Assembly (NCBI GenBank): GCA_029263195.1
Contig: JAJCXX010000082.1
Span: forward strand, 1 to 64,000
Direction: 5' to 3'
DNA length: 64,000 bases
Origin: Acidimicrobiales bacterium
GTDB taxonomy: Bacteria; Actinomycetota; Acidimicrobiia; Acidimicrobiales; Aldehydirespiratoraceae
Shown: positions 17,719 to 27,363 of the stretch, one piece after another
How positions within the stretch are numbered: the stretch's first letter is position 1
How the letters are laid out: each line of letters opens with the position of its first letter
Position numbers and translations under genes: made by a program
The notes under the pieces: generated by a model
Told to the model about the DNA's origin: nothing
What the model saw: only the letters and a program-made list of their open reading frames with translations
The model's database searches: none

Positions 17719-20700
17719 ATGGCCGGGCCGGGTGATTCTTCTTCTGACGAGTTGACGGCCTCCGACGCGCTGGCGGAGTTCTCCGAACCGGCCCGGGCTT
17801 GGTTCGAGACGACGTTCGAGGCCCCCACTCCGCCGCAGTCGCAGGGCTGGCCGGCCATTTCTCGGGGCGACAACACCCTGATACTGGCCCCGACCGGCAC
17901 CGGTAAGACGCTGTCGGCTTTTCTGTGGGCACTCGATCGTCTGGCGGTGGAACCTGTTCCCGAGATCGAGTCCGAACGGACTCGTGTGCTCTACATATCC
18001 CCTCTGCGGGCCTTGGCGGTCGACATCGAGAAGAACCTTCGCGCCCCGCTGACCGGCATGACCCTGGAAGCCCAGCGAATTGGTTCGGACGTACACACCC
18101 CGACGGTCGGAATGAGAACAGGCGACACCTCCGCATCCGAGAGGCGCCAGTTGGTGCGGCATCCTCCCGACATCTTGATCACGACTCCGGAGTCGCTGTT
18201 CCTGTTGCTCACCTCGAAGGCACGCGAGACGCTGGCATCGGTCGACGTGGTGATCATCGACGAGATCCATGCCATGGCCGGCACCAAGCGAGGCGCCCAT
18301 CTGATGCTCTCGCTCGAACGCCTCGAGGAGCTCGGCGATCGACCGTTCCAGCGGGTGGCCCTGTCCGCCACGCAACGACCACTCGAGGAGATCGCACAGT
18401 TCCTCGGAGGATCCACGGTTTCCGACGATGGATCGATCACTCCCAGGCCGGTCACGGTCGTCAACGCGGGCATCACCAAGGAACTGTTGGTCGAGGTGGT
18501 GGTGCCCATCGACGACATGGGGTCGTTGGGAGCGATGGTCGAGCCGTCGATAGATGCCCCGGCCACAGCGGTAGCGGAGCGGCGCAGCATTTGGCCATCG
18601 ATTCATCCCCGTCTGCTCGAGTTGATCGACGCCAATCACTCGACACTCATATTCGCCAACGCGAGGCGGTTGTCCGAGAGGCTGGCCGCGAATCTCAACG
18701 AACTCGACCTGCAACGTCGTGATGACCCCGATGGCACCGAGATCGTCAGGGCTCACCACGGATCGCTCTCCCGGGAACGGCGACTGCAGATCGAGGACGA
18801 TCTCAAGCGCGGCAACCTGAAGGGCTTGGTTGCAACATCGTCGTTGGAGCTCGGAATCGACATGGGGGCGGTCGATCTCGTGATTCAGGTTTCGTCGCCG
18901 GGGTCGGTGGCATCAGGCCTGCAGCGAATCGGCCGCGCCGGGCATCGTGTCGGTGAACCGAGCCGGGGCAAGATATTTCCAAAGCACCGCGCCGACCTGG
19001 TGGAGACGGCGGTGGTCGTCGATCGAATGAAGCAGGGGCTCATCGAGGAGACCCGTTACCCGCGGATTCCGCTCGATGTGCTCGCCCAGCAGATCGTGGC
19101 GATGTGCGCCATGGACGACTGGTCGGTGCCTCGAATGTCGGCGTTGATCCGCCGGTGCGCGAACTTCACCGAAATCTCCGACGAGGTTCTGGGCAACGTC
19201 CTCGATCTCCTGTCCGGGGTCTACCCGTCCGAGGAGTTCTCGGGTCTGAGGCCGAGAATCGTCTGGGACCGCAGCTCGGCGACAGTACGCGGACGAAAGG
19301 GTTCTCAGCGACTGGCGGTCACCAACGCCGGCACCATCCCCGATCGAGGCCTGTTCGGGGTGTTTCTTCCAGATGGCACGCGCGTGGGTGAGCTCGACGA
19401 GGAGATGGTCTACGAGAGCCGGGTGGGGGAAACCTTCCTGCTCGGAGCGAGCACATGGCGAATCGACGACATCACCTTCGAGCGGGTGGTCGTGACGCCC
19501 GCTCCGGGGCAACCCGGAAAGATGCCGTTCTGGCACGGCGATGGGCCGGGCCGACCGTTGGAGCTCGGCCGGGCCATTGGCGCGTTCATCCGAGAGATCC
19601 GCGAAGAGAAGTCTCCGATCGACCGGCTCACCGGACGTCACGGTCTCGACCGGCTCGCGGCCGAGAACCTGCTCTCGTATATCGACGAACAGGCCGAAAG
19701 CACCGGTGTGGTGCCCGACGATCGGACGATCGTCGTCGAGCGTTTTCGTGATGAGATCGGCGACTGGCGAGTGTGCGTGCTCACACCATTCGGAGCGCAG
19801 GTCAACGCCCCTTGGGGGATGGCGCTTCGGGCCCGTCTCGGTGAGCAATGGGGAACCGACGTCGACATGGTGTGGAGCGACGATGGCCTGGTATTGCGAC
19901 TGCCGGAGTCGGTAGATGATCTGTTGCTGGAAGAGCTGCTGTTCGACCCCGACGAGATCTCTGACCTGGTCATATCGAGACTGACCGACACGTCGATGTT
20001 CGCGTCGAGATTCAGGGAGTGCTCGGCTCGGGCCTTGCTGCTGCCTCGTAGAAGACCCGACCAGCGGACCCCGCTCTGGCAGCAACGGCAACGTTCCGCC
20101 GATCTGTTGTCGGTGGCTTCGGCCCATCCGAGTTTTCCCATGCTGCTCGAAGCGACCCGCGAGTGCGTCAACGACGTGTTCGATCTCCCGGCGCTCCGTG
20201 AGCTGATGACCGATCTACGAAGCCGCCGGGTCCGCTTGGTGGCGGTCGACACCCCGAAGGCGTCGCCGTTCGCACAGTCGCTGCTTTTCTCGTGGATCTC
20301 GGTCTACATGTACGAAGGTGACGCTCCGCTGGCCGAGCGCCGGGCTGCGGCGTTGGCCCTCGACCGCGATCTGCTACGTGACCTACTCGGGGCTGAGGAG
20401 TTGCGGGAGCTTCTCGACCCTGGGGTGCTGGCCGACCTGGAGCTCGAACTCCAACGGCTCGTGGAGGGCCGACAGGCTCGCGATCTCGACGAGATCCACG
20501 ACCTTCTGAGAGAGCTCGGCCCGTTGTCGATTGAGGAGGTGGAGGCGCGATCGACGGGGGTGGCGGACGTCGGTGAGGAACTGCAGACGTTGGCGGAGCA
20601 GCGGCGGGCCTTCCCGGCTCTGGTGGGCGGCCTGTCGAGACATGTGGCCGTGGACGACGCCGCACGGGTTCGCGATGCGTTGGGTGTATCGCTTCCCGTT

Positions 20701-22209
20701 GGTCTGCCTGCGGTGTTCACCGAGCCGGTCGATGATCCCCTCGGGGATCTCTGCTTGAGGTTCGCCCGAACCCACGGTCCGTTTCTGCCCAGCGAGGTGG
20801 CCTCTTGGTTGGGCGCGGATGAGCGTCGAATACTGCCGGTGCTCGACCGACTCCAGCGCGATGGCAAGCTGCTTCGGGGAGAGTTCCGCCCTCATGGGGT
20901 CGATCGCGAGTTCTGTCACGACGACGTTCTCCGCCGTTTGCGCCGGCGGTCGCTGGCGATCCTCCGTAACGAGGTCGAACCGGTCGAACCCGACGCTTTC
21001 GCCCGTTTCCTCCCGGAGTGGCAGGGTGTCGGCGGTCAGCACCGGGGGTCCGATGGCGCGGCCGAGGTGATCTCGCGGCTGCAGGGCGCCCCGTTGCCGG
21101 CGTCGGTGCTCGAGGCCGATGTGCTCGCAGTTCGCATGAGCGGGTATCGACCGGCTGATCTGGACACGCTCTGCACCGCTGGGCAGATCGTCTGGGTAGG
21201 TGCCGGGAGTCTCGGGGCGAGCGACGGCCGGATCCGTCTGGTCTTCCGCGACCAAGTGGCCCGCCTCATTTCACCGGTCGACTCGATTGTCGAGGGTGCC
21301 GTTCAGGAGGCCCTGAGACAGCATCTGGGCGACGGCGGTGCCTCCTTCTGGCCCGACCTGGTGGTGGCGGTGCAATCGGCTGGGTTGCCCTACGAACAGG
21401 AGGGAGTGTTGAGCGCCCTCTGGGATCTGGTCTGGGCGGGGGAGGTCACCAACGATTCGTTCGCTCCCGTGAGGGCACGCCTGGCGGGCAAGAAGTCACG
21501 GCGCCCGGCTCGGCGCAACACGCGTCGAGTCGGGCACCTGAGCGATCTGGGCCCTCCAGATGCGGCCGGACGGTGGTCGTTGGTCGCGGACTTGCGCACG
21601 GAAGAGTCGTCGGCCACCGAGTCCGCTCATGCCCGGGCTCGGCAGCTTCTCGACCGCTACGGCGTGTTGACTCGAGAGGCCGCATTGGGGGAGGGCCAGA
21701 CCGGAGGCTTTGCCGGGGTCTATCCGGTATTGAAGATTCTCGAGGAACGGGGAGAGGTCAGACGGGGATACTTCGTCGCCGGCCTGGGTGCCGCCCAGTT
21801 CGCGCTGGCGGGCGCGGTCGACCGACTTCGGTCGATGAGAGACATCCCGACCGACCCCACACCGGTGGTCCTGTCCGCCACCGATCCGGCTCAGCCCTAC
21901 GGAGCAGTACTCACATGGCCACCGAGCCCGGGTCGGCCGGTGCGCGCGGCAGGCGCCCATGTGGTGCTCGTCGGCGGTCTTCCGGTGGTCGAACTCGAGC
22001 GAGGTGGGAGGTCGCTGGTCACGTTCCCGGGCGCCGAGTCGGTCGATGAGTGGGCCGAGGCCTTGAAGGGTCTCGTCAGATCGCAACGAATTCGCCGATT
22101 GGAGATCGCCAAGGTCGATGGTGTCGCGGTTCGTGAAACGCCATGGGCGGATCATCTGGAATCGGCTGGGTTCAGCCGGGGATATCGCGGATTGTCGTTT
22201 CGGGGATGA
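17719..22209 (+). CDS. lhr: Lhr-family ATP-dependent DNA helicase, full-length form
   Basis: A 1,496-residue superfamily 2 helicase, close to E. coli Lhr in length. Walker A is APTGTGKT near residue 57, motif II is IIDEIH near 180, motif III is SATQRP near 216, and motif VI is QRIGRAGH near 402. The Lhr-core winged helix and beta-barrel follow to about residue 880. The long C-terminal region (about 890-1496) corresponds to the Lhr-CTD, linked to uracil-DNA glycosylase activity in E. coli. Lhr helicases translocate 3' to 5' on single-stranded DNA and act in DNA repair. It appears to be its own unit with a leaderless promoter; guaB starts 61 bp downstream. Confidence 0.95.
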   Translation: MAGPGDSSSDELTASDALAEFSEPARAWFETTFEAPTPPQSQGWPAISRGDNTLILAPTGTGKTLSAFLWALDRLAVEPVPEIESERTRVLYISPLRALAVDIEKNLRAPLTGMTLEAQRIGSDVHTPTVGMRTGDTSASERRQLVRHPPDILITTPESLFLLLTSKARETLASVDVVIIDEIHAMAGTKRGAHLMLSLERLEELGDRPFQRVALSATQRPLEEIAQFLGGSTVSDDGSITPRPVTVVNAGITKELLVEVVVPIDDMGSLGAMVEPSIDAPATAVAERRSIWPSIHPRLLELIDANHSTLIFANARRLSERLAANLNELDLQRRDDPDGTEIVRAHHGSLSRERRLQIEDDLKRGNLKGLVATSSLELGIDMGAVDLVIQVSSPGSVASGLQRIGRAGHRVGEPSRGKIFPKHRADLVETAVVVDRMKQGLIEETRYPRIPLDVLAQQIVAMCAMDDWSVPRMSALIRRCANFTEISDEVLGNVLDLLSGVYPSEEFSGLRPRIVWDRSSATVRGRKGSQRLAVTNAGTIPDRGLFGVFLPDGTRVGELDEEMVYESRVGETFLLGASTWRIDDITFERVVVTPAPGQPGKMPFWHGDGPGRPLELGRAIGAFIREIREEKSPIDRLTGRHGLDRLAAENLLSYIDEQAESTGVVPDDRTIVVERFRDEIGDWRVCVLTPFGAQVNAPWGMALRARLGEQWGTDVDMVWSDDGLVLRLPESVDDLLLEELLFDPDEISDLVISRLTDTSMFASRFRECSARALLLPRRRPDQRTPLWQQRQRSADLLSVASAHPSFPMLLEATRECVNDVFDLPALRELMTDLRSRRVRLVAVDTPKASPFAQSLLFSWISVYMYEGDAPLAERRAAALALDRDLLRDLLGAEELRELLDPGVLADLELELQRLVEGRQARDLDEIHDLLRELGPLSIEEVEARSTGVADVGEELQTLAEQRRAFPALVGGLSRHVAVDDAARVRDALGVSLPVGLPAVFTEPVDDPLGDLCLRFARTHGPFLPSEVASWLGADERRILPVLDRLQRDGKLLRGEFRPHGVDREFCHDDVLRRLRRRSLAILRNEVEPVEPDAFARFLPEWQGVGGQHRGSDGAAEVISRLQGAPLPASVLEADVLAVRMSGYRPADLDTLCTAGQIVWVGAGSLGASDGRIRLVFRDQVARLISPVDSIVEGAVQEALRQHLGDGGASFWPDLVVAVQSAGLPYEQEGVLSALWDLVWAGEVTNDSFAPVRARLAGKKSRRPARRNTRRVGHLSDLGPPDAAGRWSLVADLRTEESSATESAHARARQLLDRYGVLTREAALGEGQTGGFAGVYPVLKILEERGEVRRGYFVAGLGAAQFALAGAVDRLRSMRDIPTDPTPVVLSATDPAQPYGAVLTWPPSPGRPVRAAGAHVVLVGGLPVVELERGGRSLVTFPGAESVDEWAEALKGLVRSQRIRRLEIAKVDGVAVRETPWADHLESAGFSRGYRGLSFRG

Positions 22210-22258
22210 TGCCGATATCGGGCCTCTACCTGATCGCGCGGCCCCGATGACGTTCGCC

Positions 22259-22264
22259 TAACCT
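22259..22264 (+). promoter_or_regulatory. Putative leaderless -10 box (TAACCT) for guaB
   Basis: TAACCT lies 6 nt before the guaB ATG at 22271, with no Shine-Dalgarno sequence between them. It sits in the 61-bp gap after lhr. Confidence 0.5.
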
Positions 22265-22270
22265 GACCGA

Positions 22271-23719
22271 ATGAACGAAGAGGTGTTCGCTGGTTCGGAA
22301 GCACTCACCTTCGACGATGTCCTGGTTGTGCCCGGCTGGAGCGAGGTCTTGCCGGCCGAGGTCGACATATCGACCTCCATTGCCGGGATCGAACTGAAGG
22401 TTCCGCTGGTGTCGGCAGCCATGGACACGGTCACCGAATCGCCTCTCGCCGTAGCGCTGGCGCGGGTGGGCGGACTTGGAATCCTCCATCGCAATCTCAC
22501 GGTCGACAAGCAGGCCGAGCAGGTCGACCGGGTCAAGCGGGCGCAGTCGGGGATGATCTCGGCGCCGATCAGCCTGCCGCCCTCGGCCTTGCTCGACGAC
22601 GCTGAGACTCTGATGGCACGCCACCGCATCAGTGGTGTCCCGATCTGCGAAGCCAGCGGTCGGCTCGTCGGGATACTGACCAACCGGGACATCAGGTTCT
22701 GCCGCCCCGACCAGTTCGATCGTCCCGTGACCGACTTCATGACCAGCGAGAATCTCGTTACCGCTCCGGTCGGCACCAGTCTGGAAGACGCTGTCGACGT
22801 GCTCCACAAGTACCGCATCGAGAAGCTTCCGCTGGTCGACGGCGATGGCGTGCTTCGTGGCTTGATCACGGTCAAGGACATCACCAAACGCATCGAGAAC
22901 CCCAACGCCACACTCGACCCCGACGGCCGCCTGCGGGTGGGCGCTGCGATCGGTGTCGCCGACACCGAGGAGCGGGCCGAGGCCCTTCAGGCTGCCGGCG
23001 TCGACGTACTGGTGATCGACACCGCCCACGGACACACCCAAGGTGTGGTCGACGCGGTGCGAACCATCAAGAAGTCCTGGCCGGATCTTCCGGTCATCGG
23101 CGGCAACGTCGTGACCCGCGCCGGAGTGGAAGCGTTGGTCGAAGCCGGAGCCGACGTCGTGAAGGTCGGGGTGGGCTCGGGAAGCATCTGCACCACCCGG
23201 ATCGTTTCGGGAGCGGGTATGCCCCAGATGACGGCCATCCACGACTGCGTGGCGGTCGGTCGCGAACTCGGTGTTCCGATCATCGCCGATGGAGGTGTGG
23301 TGGCATCGGGCGACATCGTGAAGGCGTTCGTGGCCGGAGCCGACGCCGTGATGCTCGGCAATCTGCTGGCCGGCGTGGATGAGGCCCCCGGCGATCTCGA
23401 GCTGGTCGAGGGCGCCATGTGGAAGACCTACCGGGGCATGGGTTCGGCCGGAGCAATGCGAGGTCGTGCTTCCGACCGCTACGGAACCGGCCAAGCCGTA
23501 GGCAAGCATGTGCCAGAAGGCGTTGAGGCTCGAGTGCGATACGCAGGAGCGCTCGGCGATCTCATGGGACAACTCGTCGGGGGGCTTCGGTCCGGGATGG
23601 GTTACGCCGGAGCGGCGAGTCTCGATGATCTCCGCCACCGCTCCCGGCTGGTTCGGATCACCGGTGCCGGTCTGCGGGAGAGCCACCCCCACGACGTCGC
23701 GGTCCTACGCGACGAGTGA
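22271..23719 (+). CDS. guaB: IMP dehydrogenase GuaB
   Basis: A 482-residue enzyme oxidising IMP to XMP, the committed step of GMP synthesis. The TIM barrel begins [15 protein letters not shown]. Two CBS domains are inserted at about residues 95-205 ([17 protein letters not shown] and [19 protein letters not shown]). The NAD site [12 protein letters not shown] follows. The catalytic Cys307 is in GSGSICTTR, and the flap follows [10 protein letters not shown]. The active-site loop has Ser where most GuaB proteins have Pro (usual form GPGSICTTR), and the flap Arg-Tyr reads [11 protein letters not shown] reductase lacks the CBS pair and has a different tail, so IMP dehydrogenase is clearly preferred. 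The hydrolase gene follows closely. Confidence 0.95.
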   Translation: MNEEVFAGSEALTFDDVLVVPGWSEVLPAEVDISTSIAGIELKVPLVSAAMDTVTESPLAVALARVGGLGILHRNLTVDKQAEQVDRVKRAQSGMISAPISLPPSALLDDAETLMARHRISGVPICEASGRLVGILTNRDIRFCRPDQFDRPVTDFMTSENLVTAPVGTSLEDAVDVLHKYRIEKLPLVDGDGVLRGLITVKDITKRIENPNATLDPDGRLRVGAAIGVADTEERAEALQAAGVDVLVIDTAHGHTQGVVDAVRTIKKSWPDLPVIGGNVVTRAGVEALVEAGADVVKVGVGSGSICTTRIVSGAGMPQMTAIHDCVAVGRELGVPIIADGGVVASGDIVKAFVAGADAVMLGNLLAGVDEAPGDLELVEGAMWKTYRGMGSAGAMRGRASDRYGTGQAVGKHVPEGVEARVRYAGALGDLMGQLVGGLRSGMGYAGAASLDDLRHRSRLVRITGAGLRESHPHDVAVLRDE

Positions 23720-23732
23720 TTGCTGCTCTGCC

Positions 23733-24755
23733 TTGAATCTCCTCCGAAGAGCGGCTCGACTGTCCTCCCGTCTACCCAAGCGTGCGCTTCGTAGGATGGC
23801 CGGTGAGCCGCTGGTGGTCGATGGCCGAACCCTCGACCTGCAGGTCCAGGCATTCGCGGCGGCGGCCTCGAAACGCTCCGGTGGAGTCGATTCGACTCCT
23901 CGCGGCATGAGGAAGGCTTTCGCCGAGTTGGTGGCCACCGCCGGAGGTAATCCGGTCGACCAGGTGGCGATCCACGACCGGACGATCGACGGTCCCTCGG
24001 GCGACCTCGCCGTGAGGCTCTACCATCCATCGACGGCAAGCGGTGAGGCTCCGGCGATCGTCTGGTTCCATCAGGGCGGTGGGGTGATCGGAGATCTCGA
24101 CACCGACCATTCGTTTTGCACCGTGCTGGCCGAGGAGTGCGCCGCGGTTGTCATCTCGGTCGATTATCGCCTCGCCCCCGAACATTCGTTTCCGGCCGGG
24201 ATCGACGACGCCATCTCGTCGTTCCAGTGGGTGGTCGACAACGCCGACGGTCTGGGTATCGATCCATCGAGTGTGGCGGTCGGGGGCACGTCCACCGGCG
24301 CCACTTTCGCGGCAGTCGTGTGCCAGGAACGTCGCCGTCGGAGTGCTCCGCAGCCCGTCGTCCAGATCCTTGTATATGGCGATTTCGACGGCACCTCCAC
24401 CGGGGGCTCCCGCCAGACCTGCGGTGATTGTTTCCCTCTCACTTCGGCCACGATGGCTTTCTTCGCCGATCACTACCTTCCCGACCGCTCGGCGATCAAC
24501 GATCCCCGGGTCTCGCCGGGCACGGAGTCGGAGCTCTGGGGATTGGCCCCCGCTGTGGTGATCACCGCCGGGTTCGATCCTCTTCGCGATGCCGGCGACG
24601 ACTATGCCGAGGCGCTTCGCTCGGCCGGCGTCGACACGGTGCATCGCTGTGAGGACTCGCTTCCCCATTCGTTCACCGTCATGGGCGGCATCAGCCGCGA
24701 GGCGCGAGAGGCAATCGGTCGGTTGTCGGCTGATGTCTCTCGGTTGATCAACTGA
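23733..24755 (+). CDS. HSL-family alpha/beta hydrolase (esterase/lipase) with variant motifs
   Basis: About 340 residues of the hormone-sensitive-lipase family. The catalytic triad is visible: Ser in GGTSTGA (GxSxG), Asp in DPLRDAGD, and His in LPHSF. Two signatures are unusual. The oxyanion motif HGGG reads HQGG (FHQGGGVIGD), and the nucleophile elbow GDSAG reads GTSTG. The N-terminal LPKRALRRMAGEPLVVDGRTLD block is typical of actinobacterial members, so I place the start at TTG 23733, upstream of the ATG at 23796. The start remains uncertain because neither has a good ribosome site. It is 13 bp after guaB and convergent with the ABC permease. Confidence 0.82.
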   Translation: MNLLRRAARLSSRLPKRALRRMAGEPLVVDGRTLDLQVQAFAAAASKRSGGVDSTPRGMRKAFAELVATAGGNPVDQVAIHDRTIDGPSGDLAVRLYHPSTASGEAPAIVWFHQGGGVIGDLDTDHSFCTVLAEECAAVVISVDYRLAPEHSFPAGIDDAISSFQWVVDNADGLGIDPSSVAVGGTSTGATFAAVVCQERRRRSAPQPVVQILVYGDFDGTSTGGSRQTCGDCFPLTSATMAFFADHYLPDRSAINDPRVSPGTESELWGLAPAVVITAGFDPLRDAGDDYAEALRSAGVDTVHRCEDSLPHSFTVMGGISREAREAIGRLSADVSRLIN

Positions 24756-24771
24756 CTCGGCGGCGGCTCGG

Positions 24772-27357
24772 TCACTCGGTGGCAATGGCCTCGAGAACGT
24801 TCATTCGTGCGGCCCTGCGCGCCGGAATGATTGCAGCTATCAGGCCGGCTACTGCAGCCACCACCACGTAGATGGCCAGGCTGCCCCATGGCACCGCGAC
24901 AGTATTGACCGCGGTGTCGGGTATGGCTATCGCCGCAGCCACTCCGAAGGCCAACCCGAGACCCACTCCGAGAATGGCGCCGAAGACGGACACGATCGCG
25001 GCCTCCCACCTGACCGAACGCCGTAGTTGTCGGCGAGTGAGCCCGACCGCTCGAAGGAGTCCGATCTCGCGGGTCCGTTCGAAGACCGAAAGGGCGAGGG
25101 TGTTGGCGATACCGATCAGTGCGATGAACAGAGCGAGAGTGAGAAACACCGTGATGGTGATCAGGAACGAATCGAGTTGTGCCTGCTGGCTCTGACGAAA
25201 CTCGACCCGGTTCTCCACACTGACGGTGGGGAACTCATCGGTGACGTTCCTGATCGCCTCAGCCGACGATGCCAGTAGAGCGACCTGCTGCTCTTCGGGG
25301 AGGTCATCTGAGAATCCCGAGATGGAGGCGGTCAGGAACAACAGTTCCGGCCGGTTGAAGTGCTCGTTCCAGAGAGCGTTGTCGATCACGTAATTGTCGA
25401 AGATTGCCGAGTCGGCGTAGATGGCGGCCACTTCCAGACCGACGACCGCTCCATCGGGGAACTGAACGACGACAGTGTCGCCGACGCCCACGAACAGGTC
25501 CTCGGCGGGATCTTCGTTGAGAAGGATGCTTCCGAGGGGATCGCCGTTCGTGATCGATCCGGCCACTACGTCCGGGTCCATGTGGTCGGTCCCGGCTGAG
25601 AAATCAGTGGTGAACACGTTCTTGGTCGAGCCGTTGATGCTGATGGAGTTGAGTCCGAAGTGATACCCGACGACCAGATCGACGTCGTCGACCTCGTTGA
25701 CGAGTTGTTCCACTTCGGCTGGGAACCCGGTGGTGGGGTCGAAGCCGGCGGCCGTCGACCGCACGAAATAGTCGGCCTGAACCGAGTTGTCGAGAGTGTC
25801 GACAAACGTCTTCTTGATGGACTGCCCGACCACGCCTGCCATGGACACGAGGGCCAGCCCGATCATCAACGCACCGGCCGTGGAGGAGGTTCGGCGAGGG
25901 CTGCGCGCCGCATTCTCGCGGGCCAGTCGACCCGGAACGCCGAACAGTCTCTGGATGGGCCAGCCGAGAATGCGGGAGATCTGGGTGGCGAACGCCGGCG
26001 ACAACACGGTGGTGCCGATGAAGATCAGGATTCCGCCCGATGACACCGACAGGAGCAACTGCTGGGTGCCGAGCCCGGCGAACAACCCGAGACCGAGGAG
26101 CAGCCAACCCAGGGCGACCATGGTGGCGCCGACCTTGATCCTGCGGCCCAGACCGCTCTTGGTGAGGCGAACCGAATCGCTCAGGGCGGCCATCGGGGAT
26201 ATCCCGCGTGCTCGCCGCGCCGGAGCGATGGACGACAACACGGTGACCCCCATGCCTACGGCGACGGCGAAAATGATCGTGCGGGCCTGGAGCTCGATCG
26301 GACCGTCGGGCAGGGAGAAACCGCCCGCCTTGAGCAGTGACCGGAGCACGCGGGCGAGTCCGAGCCCGAGGAAAATTCCCACCACGGTGCTGAACACGCC
26401 AACCATCGCGGCCTCGCCGAGCACCGATCTCGAAACCTGACGTCCGGTGGCTCCCAGCGCCCTGAGCAGACCGAGCTCTCTGACCCGTTGGCCGAGAATG
26501 ATCTGGAACGTGTTGTTGATGATGAACGCCGAAACGAAGACGGCTATCAGGGCGAAGGCGAGGAGCACATTGCCGAAGATGGAGATGAACGCGTTGAAGT
26601 CGCTCTGGGTTTCCTCGATCTTGATCTGTTGACTGACGACCTCGAAGTCGTCGCCCACTGCGGCGTCCAGTGCCTCCTGGACGACGGCTGGATCAGCTCC
26701 GGCCTGGACCACTACCGATAGTTCGTTGAAGCTGTCGGGTTTGTCGAGGAAGTCCTGGGCTGCGGTCAGTTCGAACGCGGCCATCGTGGTGCCGGCTATC
26801 GACTTGTTCTCTTCGGGATCTCCGAAGTTGAAGATTCCGGAGAGTGTGAACTCTCTCTGGTCGGTCGGCCCCGACACGGTGTAGACGTCGCCGACCACGA
26901 GATCGTTGTCGGACGCAGTGGTGGCGTCGGTGGCGAATTGGTCGGGCTTCTCGGGCTGGTGCCCGTCGATGATGAAGAACTGGGTGGGGAACCACGAGAA
27001 TCCGAGAGTCGGCGGTCCGTTGGGAAGGATCGGCTCGCCTTCACCGTCGCTGATGACCGTGTTCCGTGCGACTACACGACCGTCGACACTCGCCACCCCG
27101 GGAACGGTCTCCGCGATTTCCGCGATGTCCTGGGGTACCGCCACGCGATCGAGTTCGTCGCCGATGTCGAGAGGCGAGCGAACGGTGAGATCGACTCCCG
27201 CCTCGATGTCGCCCGCCAACTCATCGAACGAGGTACGGATGCTGTCGGTGAGAACGAACACGCCCACAACGAACATCACCCCGATCACCACGGTGGAGGT
27301 GGTGAGGACGAATCGAATCTTCTTGTCGAGCAGGTTGCGAAGGGTGAGCTTGAACAT
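24772..27357 (-). CDS. MacB/FtsX-type ABC transporter permease (cassette A)
   Basis: An 861-residue permease with the FtsX-MacB layout: an N-terminal helix (residues 15-40), a large extracytoplasmic domain (about 40-255), three helices, a second helix and extracytoplasmic domain (about 480-720), and three final helices. Two FtsX domains are seen (QIILGQRVRELGLLRALGAT and LSVFERTREIGLLRAVGLT). Such proteins do not move substrates through the membrane but work on lipoproteins, peptides or envelope enzymes by mechanical coupling. It starts 6 bp after the stop of its ATPase gene. It is clearly paralogous to the permease at 28195-30738, whose order and N-terminus (MLRLTFRN versus MFKLTLRN) match. 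Confidence 0.9.
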   Translation of the reverse strand: MFKLTLRNLLDKKIRFVLTTSTVVIGVMFVVGVFVLTDSIRTSFDELAGDIEAGVDLTVRSPLDIGDELDRVAVPQDIAEIAETVPGVASVDGRVVARNTVISDGEGEPILPNGPPTLGFSWFPTQFFIIDGHQPEKPDQFATDATTASDNDLVVGDVYTVSGPTDQREFTLSGIFNFGDPEENKSIAGTTMAAFELTAAQDFLDKPDSFNELSVVVQAGADPAVVQEALDAAVGDDFEVVSQQIKIEETQSDFNAFISIFGNVLLAFALIAVFVSAFIINNTFQIILGQRVRELGLLRALGATGRQVSRSVLGEAAMVGVFSTVVGIFLGLGLARVLRSLLKAGGFSLPDGPIELQARTIIFAVAVGMGVTVLSSIAPARRARGISPMAALSDSVRLTKSGLGRRIKVGATMVALGWLLLGLGLFAGLGTQQLLLSVSSGGILIFIGTTVLSPAFATQISRILGWPIQRLFGVPGRLARENAARSPRRTSSTAGALMIGLALVSMAGVVGQSIKKTFVDTLDNSVQADYFVRSTAAGFDPTTGFPAEVEQLVNEVDDVDLVVGYHFGLNSISINGSTKNVFTTDFSAGTDHMDPDVVAGSITNGDPLGSILLNEDPAEDLFVGVGDTVVVQFPDGAVVGLEVAAIYADSAIFDNYVIDNALWNEHFNRPELLFLTASISGFSDDLPEEQQVALLASSAEAIRNVTDEFPTVSVENRVEFRQSQQAQLDSFLITITVFLTLALFIALIGIANTLALSVFERTREIGLLRAVGLTRRQLRRSVRWEAAIVSVFGAILGVGLGLAFGVAAAIAIPDTAVNTVAVPWGSLAIYVVVAAVAGLIAAIIPARRAARMNVLEAIATE

Positions 27358-27363
27358 GGCCGG

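Noticed and set aside
17230-18759. A 509-residue minus-strand open frame across the FGGY kinase and lhr
   Set aside because: It spans the boundary of two well-supported genes on the other strand and shows no protein features.
22226-23692. A 488-residue open frame antisense to guaB
   Set aside because: It mirrors guaB in a high-GC genome, where the third-base bias keeps antisense frames open. It has no recognisable domain and guaB is unambiguous.
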